Translations under genes and position numbers: made by a program
Shown here: in pieces, positions 15,770 through 24,666 of the stretch
Layout of the letters: the number at the start of each line of letters is the position of its first letter
How positions within the stretch are numbered: position 1 is the first letter of the stretch
Source of the DNA: DATAEE01 sp036258175
Lineage (GTDB): Bacteria > Acidobacteriota > Vicinamibacteria > Vicinamibacterales > 2-12-FULL-66-21
Assembly (NCBI GenBank): GCA_036258175.1
Contig: DATAEE010000061.1
Location: 1 to 64,000, forward strand
Length of the DNA: 64,000 bases
Direction: 5' to 3'
The notes under the pieces: model-generated
Seen by the model: the letters and a program-made list of their open reading frames with translations, nothing else
What the model was told of the DNA's origin: nothing
Database searches by the model: none

Positions 15770-16797
15770 GCATTCCCGACATGAACCAACCATCAACCGG
15801 CCGCCGTCAGCCGGGAGAGCAAGGGCCCCCACCTGCCCCGTCGCAACCTGCAGGCCCTGCGGCCGGCACGGCGCCTCTCGTCTCGGTGGTGATCCCCTCG
15901 TACAACCACGCGCACTTTCTCGACGAGGCGATCGCGAGCGTGCTGGCACAGGCGTACCCACGAATCGACGTGGTGGTCGTGAACGACGGCTCGACCGACG
16001 ACACCGCGGCGGTCGTTGCACGGTTCCCGGAGGTCCGCTACGTTGTGCAGACCAACCGCGGCCTCGCCGCCGCGCGAAACGCCGGCCTCGCCGTGTGCCG
16101 CGGCGAACTGGTGGTGTTTCTCGACGCGGATGATCGCCTGCTGCCGGGCGCCCTCGAAACCGGCATGCGCACGCTTACCGCCCACCCGGCCGCCGGGTTC
16201 GTCGCTGGGTACAGCCGCTTCATTTCGCGTGACGGAACACCGCAGCCGACCGATCAGCCGCCGCCCCCGGGGGGCGACGAGCCCTACGTGCAGTTGCTCC
16301 GCCGCAACCGCATCCGCAACCCGGCCACAGTGATGTTCCGCCGCGCAGCCGTCGAGCGCGCCGGCGGCTTCAGATCCGGCGTGGACGCCTGCGCCGACTA
16401 CGATCTCTACCTGCGCATCAGCCGCACCCATCCGGTGGTGTTCCATGAACATGTCGTCGCCGACTACCGCAAGCATGCCAACAACATGTCGAACAACGCG
16501 GCGCTCATGCTGCGGCAGCTTCGGCGGGTCATGCGGCGCCACAGCTCCTGCCTGGTCGACCCGGCGCATCACCAGGCGCTCCGCGAAGGTATGCAGAACA
16601 TCCGCTCGTATTACGGCGACCGGGTGATGTCGCAGCTGCGGGCGCGCGTCCGCACCGGCCGCGGATGGACGCGTACGCTCGAGGATGTCGCAACGCTGGC
16701 GTGGTGCCATCCCGGCGGGCTCGTCGAACATCTCCGGCGCAAGCTGGCGGTCACATGGGGCAAACGCGACACGAACGAGCGGCGCCCGTCGGACTGA
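15766..16797 (+). CDS. Glycosyltransferase family 2
   Basis: 343 residues from GTG 15766, which overlaps the ATPase stop as GTGA; ATG 15781 is an alternative. The GT-A fold is clear: VSVVIPSYNHAHFLDEAIAS, VVVNDGSTDDT, NRGLAAARNAGL and FLDADDRLLPG (the DXD metal site), then a GGFRSGVDACADYDLYLRIS acceptor-region motif. GT2 enzymes transfer a sugar from a nucleotide donor at the inner membrane. The donor and linkage cannot be told. It is the third gene of the Wzm-Wzt operon, so it likely builds the exported polymer. Confidence 0.9.
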   Translation: MSIPDMNQPSTGRRQPGEQGPPPAPSQPAGPAAGTAPLVSVVIPSYNHAHFLDEAIASVLAQAYPRIDVVVVNDGSTDDTAAVVARFPEVRYVVQTNRGLAAARNAGLAVCRGELVVFLDADDRLLPGALETGMRTLTAHPAAGFVAGYSRFISRDGTPQPTDQPPPPGGDEPYVQLLRRNRIRNPATVMFRRAAVERAGGFRSGVDACADYDLYLRISRTHPVVFHEHVVADYRKHANNMSNNAALMLRQLRRVMRRHSSCLVDPAHHQALREGMQNIRSYYGDRVMSQLRARVRTGRGWTRTLEDVATLAWCHPGGLVEHLRRKLAVTWGKRDTNERRPSD

Positions 16798-16804
16798 GCA
16801 GCAT

Positions 16805-19093
16805 TCAATCGGTCAGCCGCGAGTAGTCGAGCCGACACACCCACACCCGGCGATCCTCGTAGAACACCGTACACGCCCGCTGGATGGCCGGTGAACCGAT
16901 GGCAAGCGTCTCCGCGTGCAGCCGTTCCAGTTCACGGCGGTCGAATAGCACGTGCGTGATCCCGAGCGCGCGCAGCGCCGCCACTGCGGCGCCGGCATTC
17001 TCGGCGGTGGCGCTCACCGCAGGCCGTGCGACGGTGGAGTCGTATGAGACACGCCTCCTTCGAGCGTAGAAGTGATCGCCGCCGGCAAACGTCAGCACCC
17101 GCGCGTCGCTCGGCAGGTCCTTGTTGATCGCCTGCCAGGCGCCGAAAGCCGGCAGCTCGCGCCGCAAGTAGGAGGCCTCGGACTCCCGCCCCGACACGAC
17201 GCCGACCGGCGGCTGTCGCAGCACGTGCGTGAGAAAGCCTGACCATCCCTCGCGATCGCGTTCATGCAGGCGGATGAATGGCGGCAGGTTCACCACGGCC
17301 ACGGCAAAGACGGCGGCGGTGACCAGCTGGCGGCCCCGGCGGTGCCATTCGCCCGCCGCGTCCGCGGCCGCCTCGAGACCGGCGGCGGCGAGCAGGGACA
17401 TCGGTGCGACGACCGGCATGAGGAAGCGCATCTGATAACTGCTGAGGGGTGAGGCCCACACTGCCGCGTACGCGATCACCGCGGCGGCAAGCAGCATCAC
17501 GCCTCGGCGAGGCCGAAGGAAGCACGCGGCCGGAATGAGCACGAGGAACAGCGGACCGAGACAGCCGCCGAACCGCGCTCCGTGGACGGTGACATCCCAT
17601 GGCAGCCACAACAGGTGGGCAAACGAGCGGCCGTAGCCGAAACGCGCCTTGAAGCCGGCGAGCCCACGCTCCGTCAACGCATCCCAACGTTCCGATGGCG
17701 CCGCGCCGAATACGGAGAACAGCTCAGGGAACACCGGGTTGCCCGAGGCGACCCAGCTTCGCACGTACCAGGGCAGCGGAACGACCGCCGCGGCGACGCC
17801 GATGAGCAGGGCGCGCTGAGTGGCGGCCGCAAGCCGGCGTCCGCTGCGTACCGTCATCACGACATAGAACGCAAGCGCCAGGATGGTGACGATCACCCCG
17901 ACATGCTTGGTTGCGGCAGCGCCGCCGAACTGCAGCGCAGCCAGCACGCCCCATGCGAGCTCGTCCTGCTCGGCGTACCGCGCCAGCGCGTAGCACGCAA
18001 CCGCGACCTGAAACGCCAAGGCGAGGTCGACGTATGCGGTCGCCGACTCCCACAGCAGCGTGGGCGTGGTCACCACCAACGCAACGGCCGCGGCTGCCGA
18101 TGTGCGGGAAATGTATCGACGCGCGGCGAGCCACACCGTAGCGGCAAGAAGCGGCAGGCACACAAGGTGGAGCAGCTTGGCGGCGGTCGCGCCGCCGAGC
18201 ACCAATCCGGCGCCGAAGACAAGCTCCCATGTCATCGGGTAGAGCGAGACATATTCCTCGACGATATCCACCGGCCGTCCCGCTTCGAGCCAGAGTCTCG
18301 GCAAATTCAGGTGATACCAGAGCGCGTCCCACTCCTTCTCGGGAGCCAGCGCCGCAACGACGCCAAACGCCAGCGCACTGCCGGTCAGTGCCAGCCACAT
18401 GGCCGTCGTACGTCTGTCCTGCCGATCGCGCAGCTGCGCTGGTTGCACATCGCCGATCTCTGGCTTCGCCGCCGCGCCGGCGAAACACGCCGCGGCGATG
18501 AGCGCCGCGACCGGCGCAGGCCGATACATGCCCAGTCCCGCCAACAGGAACGAACCAAAAGAGATGACGAGAAAACCGCTGGCGGCCGCGAAGACGACGA
18601 ACTCCCCGTCCGACTCCGCTCGCAGGCCCAGCACGCGCAGCACGAGTGTTCCCGCGCCGATCGCGCCGAAGCAGATCAGTGAGGCGCCGACTCCTCCGGC
18701 AATCAAGCGCGCCAGTGCTTCGCCGAGGAAGGGAAAGGGTTGAACCGAGATCGTCGTGAGCACCGCACCGATTCGGTCGGATACCAACCACCACGGCACG
18801 ACGGCTGCGCCGGCCGCGACGAGCAGTGTGCTGACACGACCGCTTCGAACGCGATAGCCGAACCGCCGCAGTGACTCGACGACGCCAGGTCTCTCGATCG
18901 CTTCGAATGCCGCTGCCGCCGCACCAACGAGCACCACGGTAATCGCGGCCCACCGAGCATCGAATGCGAGAGTGACATCGCGCAGGAACAGTGCGCGCGG
19001 GACGTACGCGAAGTAGTACGCGAGCACCCCACCAGCCCACAGCATCCAGACAACGATCCGCAGACGAGCCGCGGCAAACATCGCGACGCTCAC
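16805..19093 (-). CDS. Large integral-membrane protein, GT-C / GT39-like glycosyltransferase
   Basis: 762 residues with about a dozen hydrophobic helices spread over residues 10-560, then a soluble C-terminal portion. The block APEKEWDALWYHLNLPRLWL with EEYVSLYPM lies in an extracytoplasmic loop as in GT-C enzymes, where an acidic residue binds the polyprenyl-phosphate sugar. The C-terminal region (VLTFAGGDHFYARRRRVSYD, THVLFDRREL) resembles the tail of membrane mannosyl/glucosyl transferase-like proteins. Its start overlaps the stop of the preceding GT2 gene as ATGA, so it is the third gene of a three-gene minus-strand operon. Likely role: polyprenyl-linked glycosylation; the exact reaction is inference. 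Confidence 0.75.
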   Translation of the reverse strand: MSVAMFAAARLRIVVWMLWAGGVLAYYFAYVPRALFLRDVTLAFDARWAAITVVLVGAAAAAFEAIERPGVVESLRRFGYRVRSGRVSTLLVAAGAAVVPWWLVSDRIGAVLTTISVQPFPFLGEALARLIAGGVGASLICFGAIGAGTLVLRVLGLRAESDGEFVVFAAASGFLVISFGSFLLAGLGMYRPAPVAALIAAACFAGAAAKPEIGDVQPAQLRDRQDRRTTAMWLALTGSALAFGVVAALAPEKEWDALWYHLNLPRLWLEAGRPVDIVEEYVSLYPMTWELVFGAGLVLGGATAAKLLHLVCLPLLAATVWLAARRYISRTSAAAAVALVVTTPTLLWESATAYVDLALAFQVAVACYALARYAEQDELAWGVLAALQFGGAAATKHVGVIVTILALAFYVVMTVRSGRRLAAATQRALLIGVAAAVVPLPWYVRSWVASGNPVFPELFSVFGAAPSERWDALTERGLAGFKARFGYGRSFAHLLWLPWDVTVHGARFGGCLGPLFLVLIPAACFLRPRRGVMLLAAAVIAYAAVWASPLSSYQMRFLMPVVAPMSLLAAAGLEAAADAAGEWHRRGRQLVTAAVFAVAVVNLPPFIRLHERDREGWSGFLTHVLRQPPVGVVSGRESEASYLRRELPAFGAWQAINKDLPSDARVLTFAGGDHFYARRRRVSYDSTVARPAVSATAENAGAAVAALRALGITHVLFDRRELERLHAETLAIGSPAIQRACTVFYEDRRVWVCRLDYSRLTD

Positions 19094-20358
19094 CGCGCGT
19101 CGTTCAGCCGGGTGAGCTCGTGCAGTGGCGCACTGTCGCGGCTCGCCGGCAGGCGTTCCCCGTAAGCGAGTGCCAGCGCCCCGCGGAACGCAGCGGCGAA
19201 CCTGGTTCGTAGCAGCGACCGCAGGTGGCGTCCCTGCAGCGGTTCCGCGCCGGGTTGCGGCGGGACCGTTCCGATGACGAGCGATCCCCAGCGCAGCGAC
19301 AGCCCCTCTGGCCGGACGGAATCTATTTCGGCGGACGCGTGTGCCAGCCCGGGCCGCAGGTCGAGCGGGTGCAGCACCGGCATCGCCTCAGGTGCGCGCG
19401 GCAGTTCGCCGAGCTTGCCGTTCAGAGCCTCCGCCACCCCGCGCATGTACCAGTACGACAGCAGGTCGTTCAGCAAGAGGCGCCATCGTATCCGCAGTCG
19501 CAGCGCCTCGAGGCCGCTGAGCATCTGCCGGCACACTGCCTCAGCGATGCCGCCGCGCGTGGGATATGCAACGGCGAGGTGCCGCAGCACGCGCCCGCGC
19601 CGCGTGAGGTGCGTGTGCGGACGTGCGAGAGGCAACGTCGGCGTCAGCCCCGGATGTCGGCGCGCGAGCGCGACGTCGGCCCGTCCCTCGTCGCGCTTGC
19701 GGCGCAGCGATCGCGCCAGATCGGTGCACTCGTGATGCCACCCGGCGGCTGCCGGCGCAAACTGGAATCGCGCGCCGGCGGCAATCAGCCGGTATCCGAG
19801 CTCATAGTCCTCATGGCAGTGCAGCGTCTCGTCGAACCCGCCGACACGTTCGAACAGCGAACGCGGGAGAGAGAAGTTGCCCGTCAGCAAGTCGGAATAC
19901 GCGAAGCGGTGGCCGGGATCCCTCATCCGCTCGAACATCGCTTCCCACCACGCGCGCAGCATGACCGCGAACAGGTCGCGGCGTCCCTGCAGCTGCGGCG
20001 GCAGGTAACCAATCACGACACGATCCGTCGCCGCATGCGCCTCTACGTGCGCCGCGAGGAAACCAGGCAGCACCTCGACATCGTCGTCGACGAAGATGAG
20101 CAGATGGCCTGCGGCCGCCGCTGCGCCGCGATTGCGCGCGGCGGCGGCGCCCGCTCGCGGCTGCTCGAGCACGCGAACGAAAACCGGCCATTCGACGGCG
20201 GCCACGCTCGCTGTGTCGTCGGTGCACCCATCGGCAACGAGAATGACCTCTACGGCGATGCCCGGACAGCACTGAACCGACAGCGCCTGCAGCGCGCGTG
20301 CAGCCGATGCGCGGCGGTTGTGCGTCGGGATGATGATGGACACGTCGGGCCGTGTCAT
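19090..20358 (-). CDS. Glycosyltransferase family 2
   Basis: 422 residues from ATG 20358. A longer frame upstream (to 21264) is antisense-quality sequence overlapping the next GT in another frame and is rejected. Motifs: VSIIIPTHNRRASAARALQA, ILVADGCTDDT, FVDDDVEVLPGF (metal-binding DDD) and GGFDETLHCHEDYELGYRL. The C-terminal 150 residues are specific to the protein and have no recognised domain. It overlaps both neighbours by 4 nt (ATGA), forming an operon with the GT at 20355-21563 and the membrane protein at 16805-19093. Confidence 0.9.
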   Translation of the reverse strand: MTRPDVSIIIPTHNRRASAARALQALSVQCCPGIAVEVILVADGCTDDTASVAAVEWPVFVRVLEQPRAGAAAARNRGAAAAAGHLLIFVDDDVEVLPGFLAAHVEAHAATDRVVIGYLPPQLQGRRDLFAVMLRAWWEAMFERMRDPGHRFAYSDLLTGNFSLPRSLFERVGGFDETLHCHEDYELGYRLIAAGARFQFAPAAAGWHHECTDLARSLRRKRDEGRADVALARRHPGLTPTLPLARPHTHLTRRGRVLRHLAVAYPTRGGIAEAVCRQMLSGLEALRLRIRWRLLLNDLLSYWYMRGVAEALNGKLGELPRAPEAMPVLHPLDLRPGLAHASAEIDSVRPEGLSLRWGSLVIGTVPPQPGAEPLQGRHLRSLLRTRFAAAFRGALALAYGERLPASRDSAPLHELTRLNDAR

Positions 20359-21563
20359 CGGCGTTCGACTCCGTCGCGGATCCGACGTGTCGCAGTAAAG
20401 TAGGCGCGAGGCCCGGCAAGGCAGCCGCGCAACTCCTCGAGGAGCAAGTCGACCGGCACGCTGTCCGGCCGCCGCCACAGCGACCGCCACAACCGCGGGA
20501 CCTGCTCCAGGCGTAACCAGCGTGACGCGTGCCGCAGAACGCCGAGCTCGTGATCCACGATCAGGCGGCGCGTCCACATCGCGTAGACGCCCACGCCGTA
20601 GCCGCGAATCGTTTCGCGCAGTTCTTCCCACGTGCGGCGGTGCCGATGCCAGCTGACCGCGCGGGGTTCGTAGACGATGCGGAAGCCAGCGGCGAGAATG
20701 CGGCCGAACATTTCGTGGTCGCCGCCGGACTTCGTCTCGGTGCCGGCATCCAGCGCCTCGTCGAACGGGCCGGCGTGTTCCAGCACGCTGCGGCGCAGCG
20801 CCATGTTGGCGCCGGCCCCCGCACGGGCGACGGACACGGGGTCGTCGCGCGTCCCGTCGAAGAGCCGCCGGTCGAAACCCCGGCTGAACGGGCTCAGGCG
20901 CTCGAACCACTCCTGCGCCGGCGTCTCGAGCTCCAGCGGCAGCGTCAGACCGGTCGCGCACAGCACCCGCGGATCCGAAAACGGCTGCAGCAGGTATCCG
21001 AGCCATGCGGGTTCCGGCGCCGCATCGTCGTCGGTGAACGCGACGACAGGCGACGTGGCTTCGGCGAGGGCGCGGTTGCGGGCCGCGTCGAGGCCGCGGC
21101 GGTCCTCGCGCACGTAGCGATACGACGGAAACGACGCCACGACCTCCTGGGTTCGCGGCGTCATCGGGTTGTTGTCGATCACGAGCACTTCCGCTGGTGC
21201 GGGGCGCAAGGCGGCAACGGCGTGCAGTGCCCTCGTCAGGTCTTCCGGTCTCTCGCGCGTACAAATCGCGACAGTCGCGGCCGGAAGAACATGCGGCGGA
21301 TCAGGGCCGAGGTATTCGTTGACAGCCCATCGCCAGCGGCTCTCGGCGATCGCGGCATCGAGCGCGCGCCTCAGCTCCTGCATGTCGAGCCGGTCGGCAG
21401 CGGCGGGGGCGTAAAACTGCGCCACTGGCGCACCTCGTCGCCTCACGATCACGAGCGCCTGGCGATACCCAGCGTCCACGCGGAGCTCGGAGGGGACGTC
21501 CTCAATGTCGAGCTGGACTACGGCCGTCGCCACGGACCGGCTGAGCTGCAAGGTGGTTGCCAC
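20355..21563 (-). CDS. Glycosyltransferase family 2
   Basis: 402 residues from GTG 21563; no strong ribosome binding site is visible, so a start a few codons downstream is possible. The first 90 residues form a small extra domain (LDIEDVPSELRVDAGYRQAL). The GT-A core then has TVAICTRERPEDLTRALHAV, VLVIDNNP, FTDDDAAPEPAW (metal site) and GGDHEMFGRILAAGFRIVYE. Its C-terminal helices (RRTWEELRETIRGYGVGVYA) are typical for this GT2 subgroup. First gene of the three-gene minus-strand glycosylation operon, divergent from the methyltransferase at 21665. Confidence 0.9.
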   Translation of the reverse strand: MATTLQLSRSVATAVVQLDIEDVPSELRVDAGYRQALVIVRRRGAPVAQFYAPAAADRLDMQELRRALDAAIAESRWRWAVNEYLGPDPPHVLPAATVAICTRERPEDLTRALHAVAALRPAPAEVLVIDNNPMTPRTQEVVASFPSYRYVREDRRGLDAARNRALAEATSPVVAFTDDDAAPEPAWLGYLLQPFSDPRVLCATGLTLPLELETPAQEWFERLSPFSRGFDRRLFDGTRDDPVSVARAGAGANMALRRSVLEHAGPFDEALDAGTETKSGGDHEMFGRILAAGFRIVYEPRAVSWHRHRRTWEELRETIRGYGVGVYAMWTRRLIVDHELGVLRHASRWLRLEQVPRLWRSLWRRPDSVPVDLLLEELRGCLAGPRAYFTATRRIRDGVERR

Positions 21564-21664
21564 GGCGCCGACTCAACCGATGCAGACGCGCGTCGCGGAT
21601 TTGTCCTGGCAAAACAATTCGATGAGCGGCAACATCGACGTCCAGATTGCCGAGGCACTCACCC

Positions 21665-22450
21665 GTGGAACAACACGACATTGTCAAGCAGACGTACGAC
21701 GAGGTCCAGAGTGACGGGCGCTATGAAGAAGGCATGGCAAGGATGGCCCTGTACCACCGTCATTGCCAGGACCCCGTGATCTTTCGAACTCTCGGCGATA
21801 TTCGTGGGAAGTCCCTGCTGGATTTGGCTTGCGGCGACGGCTTCTACACGCGCCGATTCAGAAGCGAATGCGCCGCAGACCCTGTAATGGGGATCGATTT
21901 GTCCCCCAAGCAAATCGAGCGAGCGAAAGCGATGGAAGAGCGCGACCATATGGGGATCGAATACCGAGTCGGCGATGTCATGTCAGTCAACCTGGAACGC
22001 CGATTCCATGTCGTGACTGCCATTCATTTGCTGCACTATCTCGAGAACGCGGCGGAAATAGAGGCGGCGTTGAGAGGGATTCACGAGACGCTCTGTGATG
22101 GCGGCCACTTTGTCACGATGATTGCCAACCCGGAGTTCGATTTGGAAAAGCACGATCCACCGGATTCCAAGACGAAGTTCGGCTACTACTTTTCAGCCGC
22201 GGAACCCGCCAATGGCGGTCTGCTGCGATTCCATCCGGGTGGATTTGATAAAGAGCGAGAGCTGACCATCGAGTTTCGGCGCTGGGAACGTAGCTTCCTC
22301 AACGGCATTGCGGCGGACGTGGGCTTCACTTCGGAATGGTACGACCCGTTCATCAGCGCTGAGGGTCTCAACGAATACGGAGCCAGGTTCTTCGAGAATT
22401 ACCTTGCAAATCCCCAGAGCAAGCTTCTGCGGCTGACCAAGACTGTGTAG
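21665..22450 (+). CDS. SAM-dependent class I methyltransferase
   Basis: 261 residues from GTG 21665. The Rossmann SAM-binding motif I is SLLDLACGDGFYTRRF, motif II is VMGIDLSPKQIERAKAME, and motif post-I/III are EYRVGDVMSVNLERRFHVVT and HLLHYLENAAE. The C-terminal half (LRFHPGGFDKERELTIEFRR, FTSEWYDPF) would bind the acceptor; small-molecule or sugar O-methylation is possible. It stands divergently next to the glycosyltransferase operon, so modification of a glycan is a reasonable guess but not shown. Confidence 0.88.
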   Translation: MEQHDIVKQTYDEVQSDGRYEEGMARMALYHRHCQDPVIFRTLGDIRGKSLLDLACGDGFYTRRFRSECAADPVMGIDLSPKQIERAKAMEERDHMGIEYRVGDVMSVNLERRFHVVTAIHLLHYLENAAEIEAALRGIHETLCDGGHFVTMIANPEFDLEKHDPPDSKTKFGYYFSAAEPANGGLLRFHPGGFDKERELTIEFRRWERSFLNGIAADVGFTSEWYDPFISAEGLNEYGARFFENYLANPQSKLLRLTKTV

Positions 22451-22627
22451 CGGCATTCGGTTCGGCGGGGCGGGACGCTGTGGACGTGATCACGGATCTT
22501 TCGCGCGTCGCACGGGATTGCCAGACGTCCAAGCAGGATCTGCCATGCCCCACATCGGCTGACCGAAAATCTCATGAAAACCCGTCTCGTCGGACGTGGC
22601 GCCCATTTTGCGCTCACGGTCTGACTT

Positions 22628-23575
22628 ATGGACTACATTCGCTGGCTGGCCCTCGCGGCGGCCCTGGCCCAGGCCGGCATCCCAACGGCGCCCAGAAACT
22701 TCCGCATCGTCGATGGACCCTTTGGTTGCCCGAGCGGCCAGATCGGGACTTTCCCGAACTGCTTCCCCGCTCCGCCGGCACCGGTCGCGAGCGGCAAGCA
22801 GTGGCGGATCGCGTACTCCGAAGAGTTCAATGGGACCGCGCTCGACCCGACCAAGCTCACACCCTGCTTCGACTGGAATTTCGGCGCCTGCACGGCCTCA
22901 TTCAATACAGGCAAGGAGCGATATCTACCCTCTCAGGTCCAGATCAGCAACGGGACCGCCAAGCTGGTTGCCGAGCCGCTCGTGCCGCCGTACGCAAGCA
23001 GCGCCTGTTACCAAGGGCAGTGCACATACAAAGCTGGACTCGTCTCGACCGCGCGCCCGCGAGCGGACAACGGCTCAGCCTATCTATTCCCGTTCACGTA
23101 CGGCTACATCGAGTCCCGGATGAAATTCCCCGGCACGCCCGGCTTCTTCACCGCGTTCTGGATGCTGCCGACGAATCCCAGCTTCAGCTACAACACGGAA
23201 ATCGACATTGTCGAGATCCTCGGCGGCTTCCCTGACACCGTTTTCATGACCTACCACTACAACGGCCGCAGTTCGTCGTACACACCGAACAACGGCCTCC
23301 ACAACAACGGCGCGTGCCAGACCAGAGACTACTCGACCGACTTCGTACGCTTTGGACTGGACTGGCAGCCGACCCACATCGCGTGGTACATCGACGGCGT
23401 GAAATGCGGCCAGTTCAACGGCAACGCCAGCACCATCGAGAGTGGTCCGATGCAGCTGATTCTGCACATGATGATCGACAACCAGTGGGAACGCGACTGG
23501 GGTTCGGTCCTGTCGAGTCAGACCCTCGTGCGGCAGCTCGAAGTGGATTACATCCGCATCTACCAACTGCAGTAA
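22628..23575 (+). CDS. Secreted glycoside hydrolase family 16 (beta-glucanase-like)
   Basis: 315 residues. ATG 22628 gives a short hydrophobic leader (MDYIRWLALAAALAQAG); an ATG at 22573 opens a 16-codon frame that stops just before, so the true signal peptide start is not certain. The catalytic motif NTEIDIVEILGG carries the nucleophile and acid/base glutamates of the ExDxxE type. Other family features are RIAYSEEFNGT, YGYIESRMKFPG, AFWMLPTN, HIAWYIDGVKCG and LEVDYIRIYQ at the end. GH16 enzymes cleave beta-1,3/1,4-glucans, laminarin, agar or carrageenan. Substrate cannot be decided here. Confidence 0.9.
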   Translation: MDYIRWLALAAALAQAGIPTAPRNFRIVDGPFGCPSGQIGTFPNCFPAPPAPVASGKQWRIAYSEEFNGTALDPTKLTPCFDWNFGACTASFNTGKERYLPSQVQISNGTAKLVAEPLVPPYASSACYQGQCTYKAGLVSTARPRADNGSAYLFPFTYGYIESRMKFPGTPGFFTAFWMLPTNPSFSYNTEIDIVEILGGFPDTVFMTYHYNGRSSSYTPNNGLHNNGACQTRDYSTDFVRFGLDWQPTHIAWYIDGVKCGQFNGNASTIESGPMQLILHMMIDNQWERDWGSVLSSQTLVRQLEVDYIRIYQLQ

Positions 23576-23679
23576 AAGCAGGTCGGCCACCTTCTCCCGC
23601 CAAGAAATCCGATCGTTCCGAGCGACCGTAGTGCCTAGTGTGAAGGTCGAGGCAGCTCGATGCCATTCGTGCCGCCCGG

Positions 23680-24521
23680 ACGTCACCGCCGATAGCCTCT
23701 CGCACTCTGGCCATCCTGCACGTGTCAATCTACGACGCCGTCAACGGCATCTCACGAAGGCATCAGACGTACTTCGTTCGAAGCGCGGTGCCAGCCAGTG
23801 CGTCCCCCGAGGCGGCCGCAGGTGCCGACGCCACCCGGCTTCGCCCCGTACCTGCTCCTGCAATGGGGAATGGTCGCCGTTCGGCATGATCTCGAGCGAC
23901 CAATTCCGTCTTGCCGGTCCGCCGCGACTCGACAGCGCAACGTGGGCTGCGGATTACACTGAGGTGAAATCGTACGGCCCAGCCGTCGGACACTGGAATC
24001 ACATCGCCCAAGAAGTCGTCGCGAGGACCGGCACCTCGCTGGAAGAGAGCGCCCGTCTTTTCGCGCTCTTGAATATCGCGATGGCCGACGCCGCGATCTG
24101 CGCGTGGGACGCGAGGTACACCTACAACTTCTGGCGACCAGTGAGCGCGATTCGCTTCGGGGATACCGATGGAAATCCCGCCACCATGCCGGATCCGAGC
24201 TGGTCCTCATTCATCGTGACCCCGCCGTTCCCCGATTATGTGCCGGGTCACAGCGCCTTCAGTGCCGCCGCAGCAACCGCGCTTGCGCTCTTCTATGGCA
24301 CTGATGACATCCCGTTCACCACCGGATCGGACGCGCTGCCCGGAGTGTTCCGGAGTTTCCCGAGCTTTAGCTCGGCCGCTGTGGAAGCGGCGACGAGCCG
24401 CATCTATGGCGGGATCCACTTCAGGTTCGCGAGCCAAGATGGATTGAGCGCCGGCTCCGAAATCGGCAGGTGGACGTTCTCTAACTATCTGCGGGTCAAG
24501 GGGAATCGATCGCGTCGGTAA
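23680..24521 (+). pseudogene. Broken vanadium-dependent haloperoxidase / PAP2-type phosphatase
   Basis: Pieces of one gene occur in order but in different frames. PIASRTLAILHVSIYDAVNG followed by ISRRHQTYF starts at 23689. GFAPYLLLQWGMV follows near 23835 after a large deletion. The rest (PFGMISSDQF, WNHIAQEVVART, DARYTYNFWRPVSAIRFGD, PPFPDYVPGHSAFSAAAAT, RIYGGIHFRF) continues in another frame to 24521. The RP, PGH and GGIHFRF parts are the vanadate/phosphate-binding motifs of the superfamily and are intact, but the N-terminal third is missing and there are two frame changes. Without the N-terminal helices an active enzyme is unlikely. Confidence 0.8.
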
Positions 24522-24666
24522 GGCGAGCGCCTCAATCCCACCAGCAAATGAACGACCGCGACTCGGCACGCTGTCGCGCGAGCGACGCGATCCGATCGCA
24601 CATCGGCCGGGTTTCTTCCAGTCGAGCTTGCGGCAGGCCACTGCGATCTACTATTTCCGCAACAGC

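Noticed and set aside
17582..18682. 366-codon open frame on the plus strand
   Set aside because: Antisense to the GT-C-like membrane protein; no motif, no ribosome binding site.
20359..21264. Upstream part of a 724-codon open frame fused to the GT2 gene at 19090-20358
   Set aside because: It overlaps the GT2 gene at 20355-21563 in another frame, is Arg/Gly-rich without motifs, and the real protein begins at ATG 20358 in an ATGA overlap.
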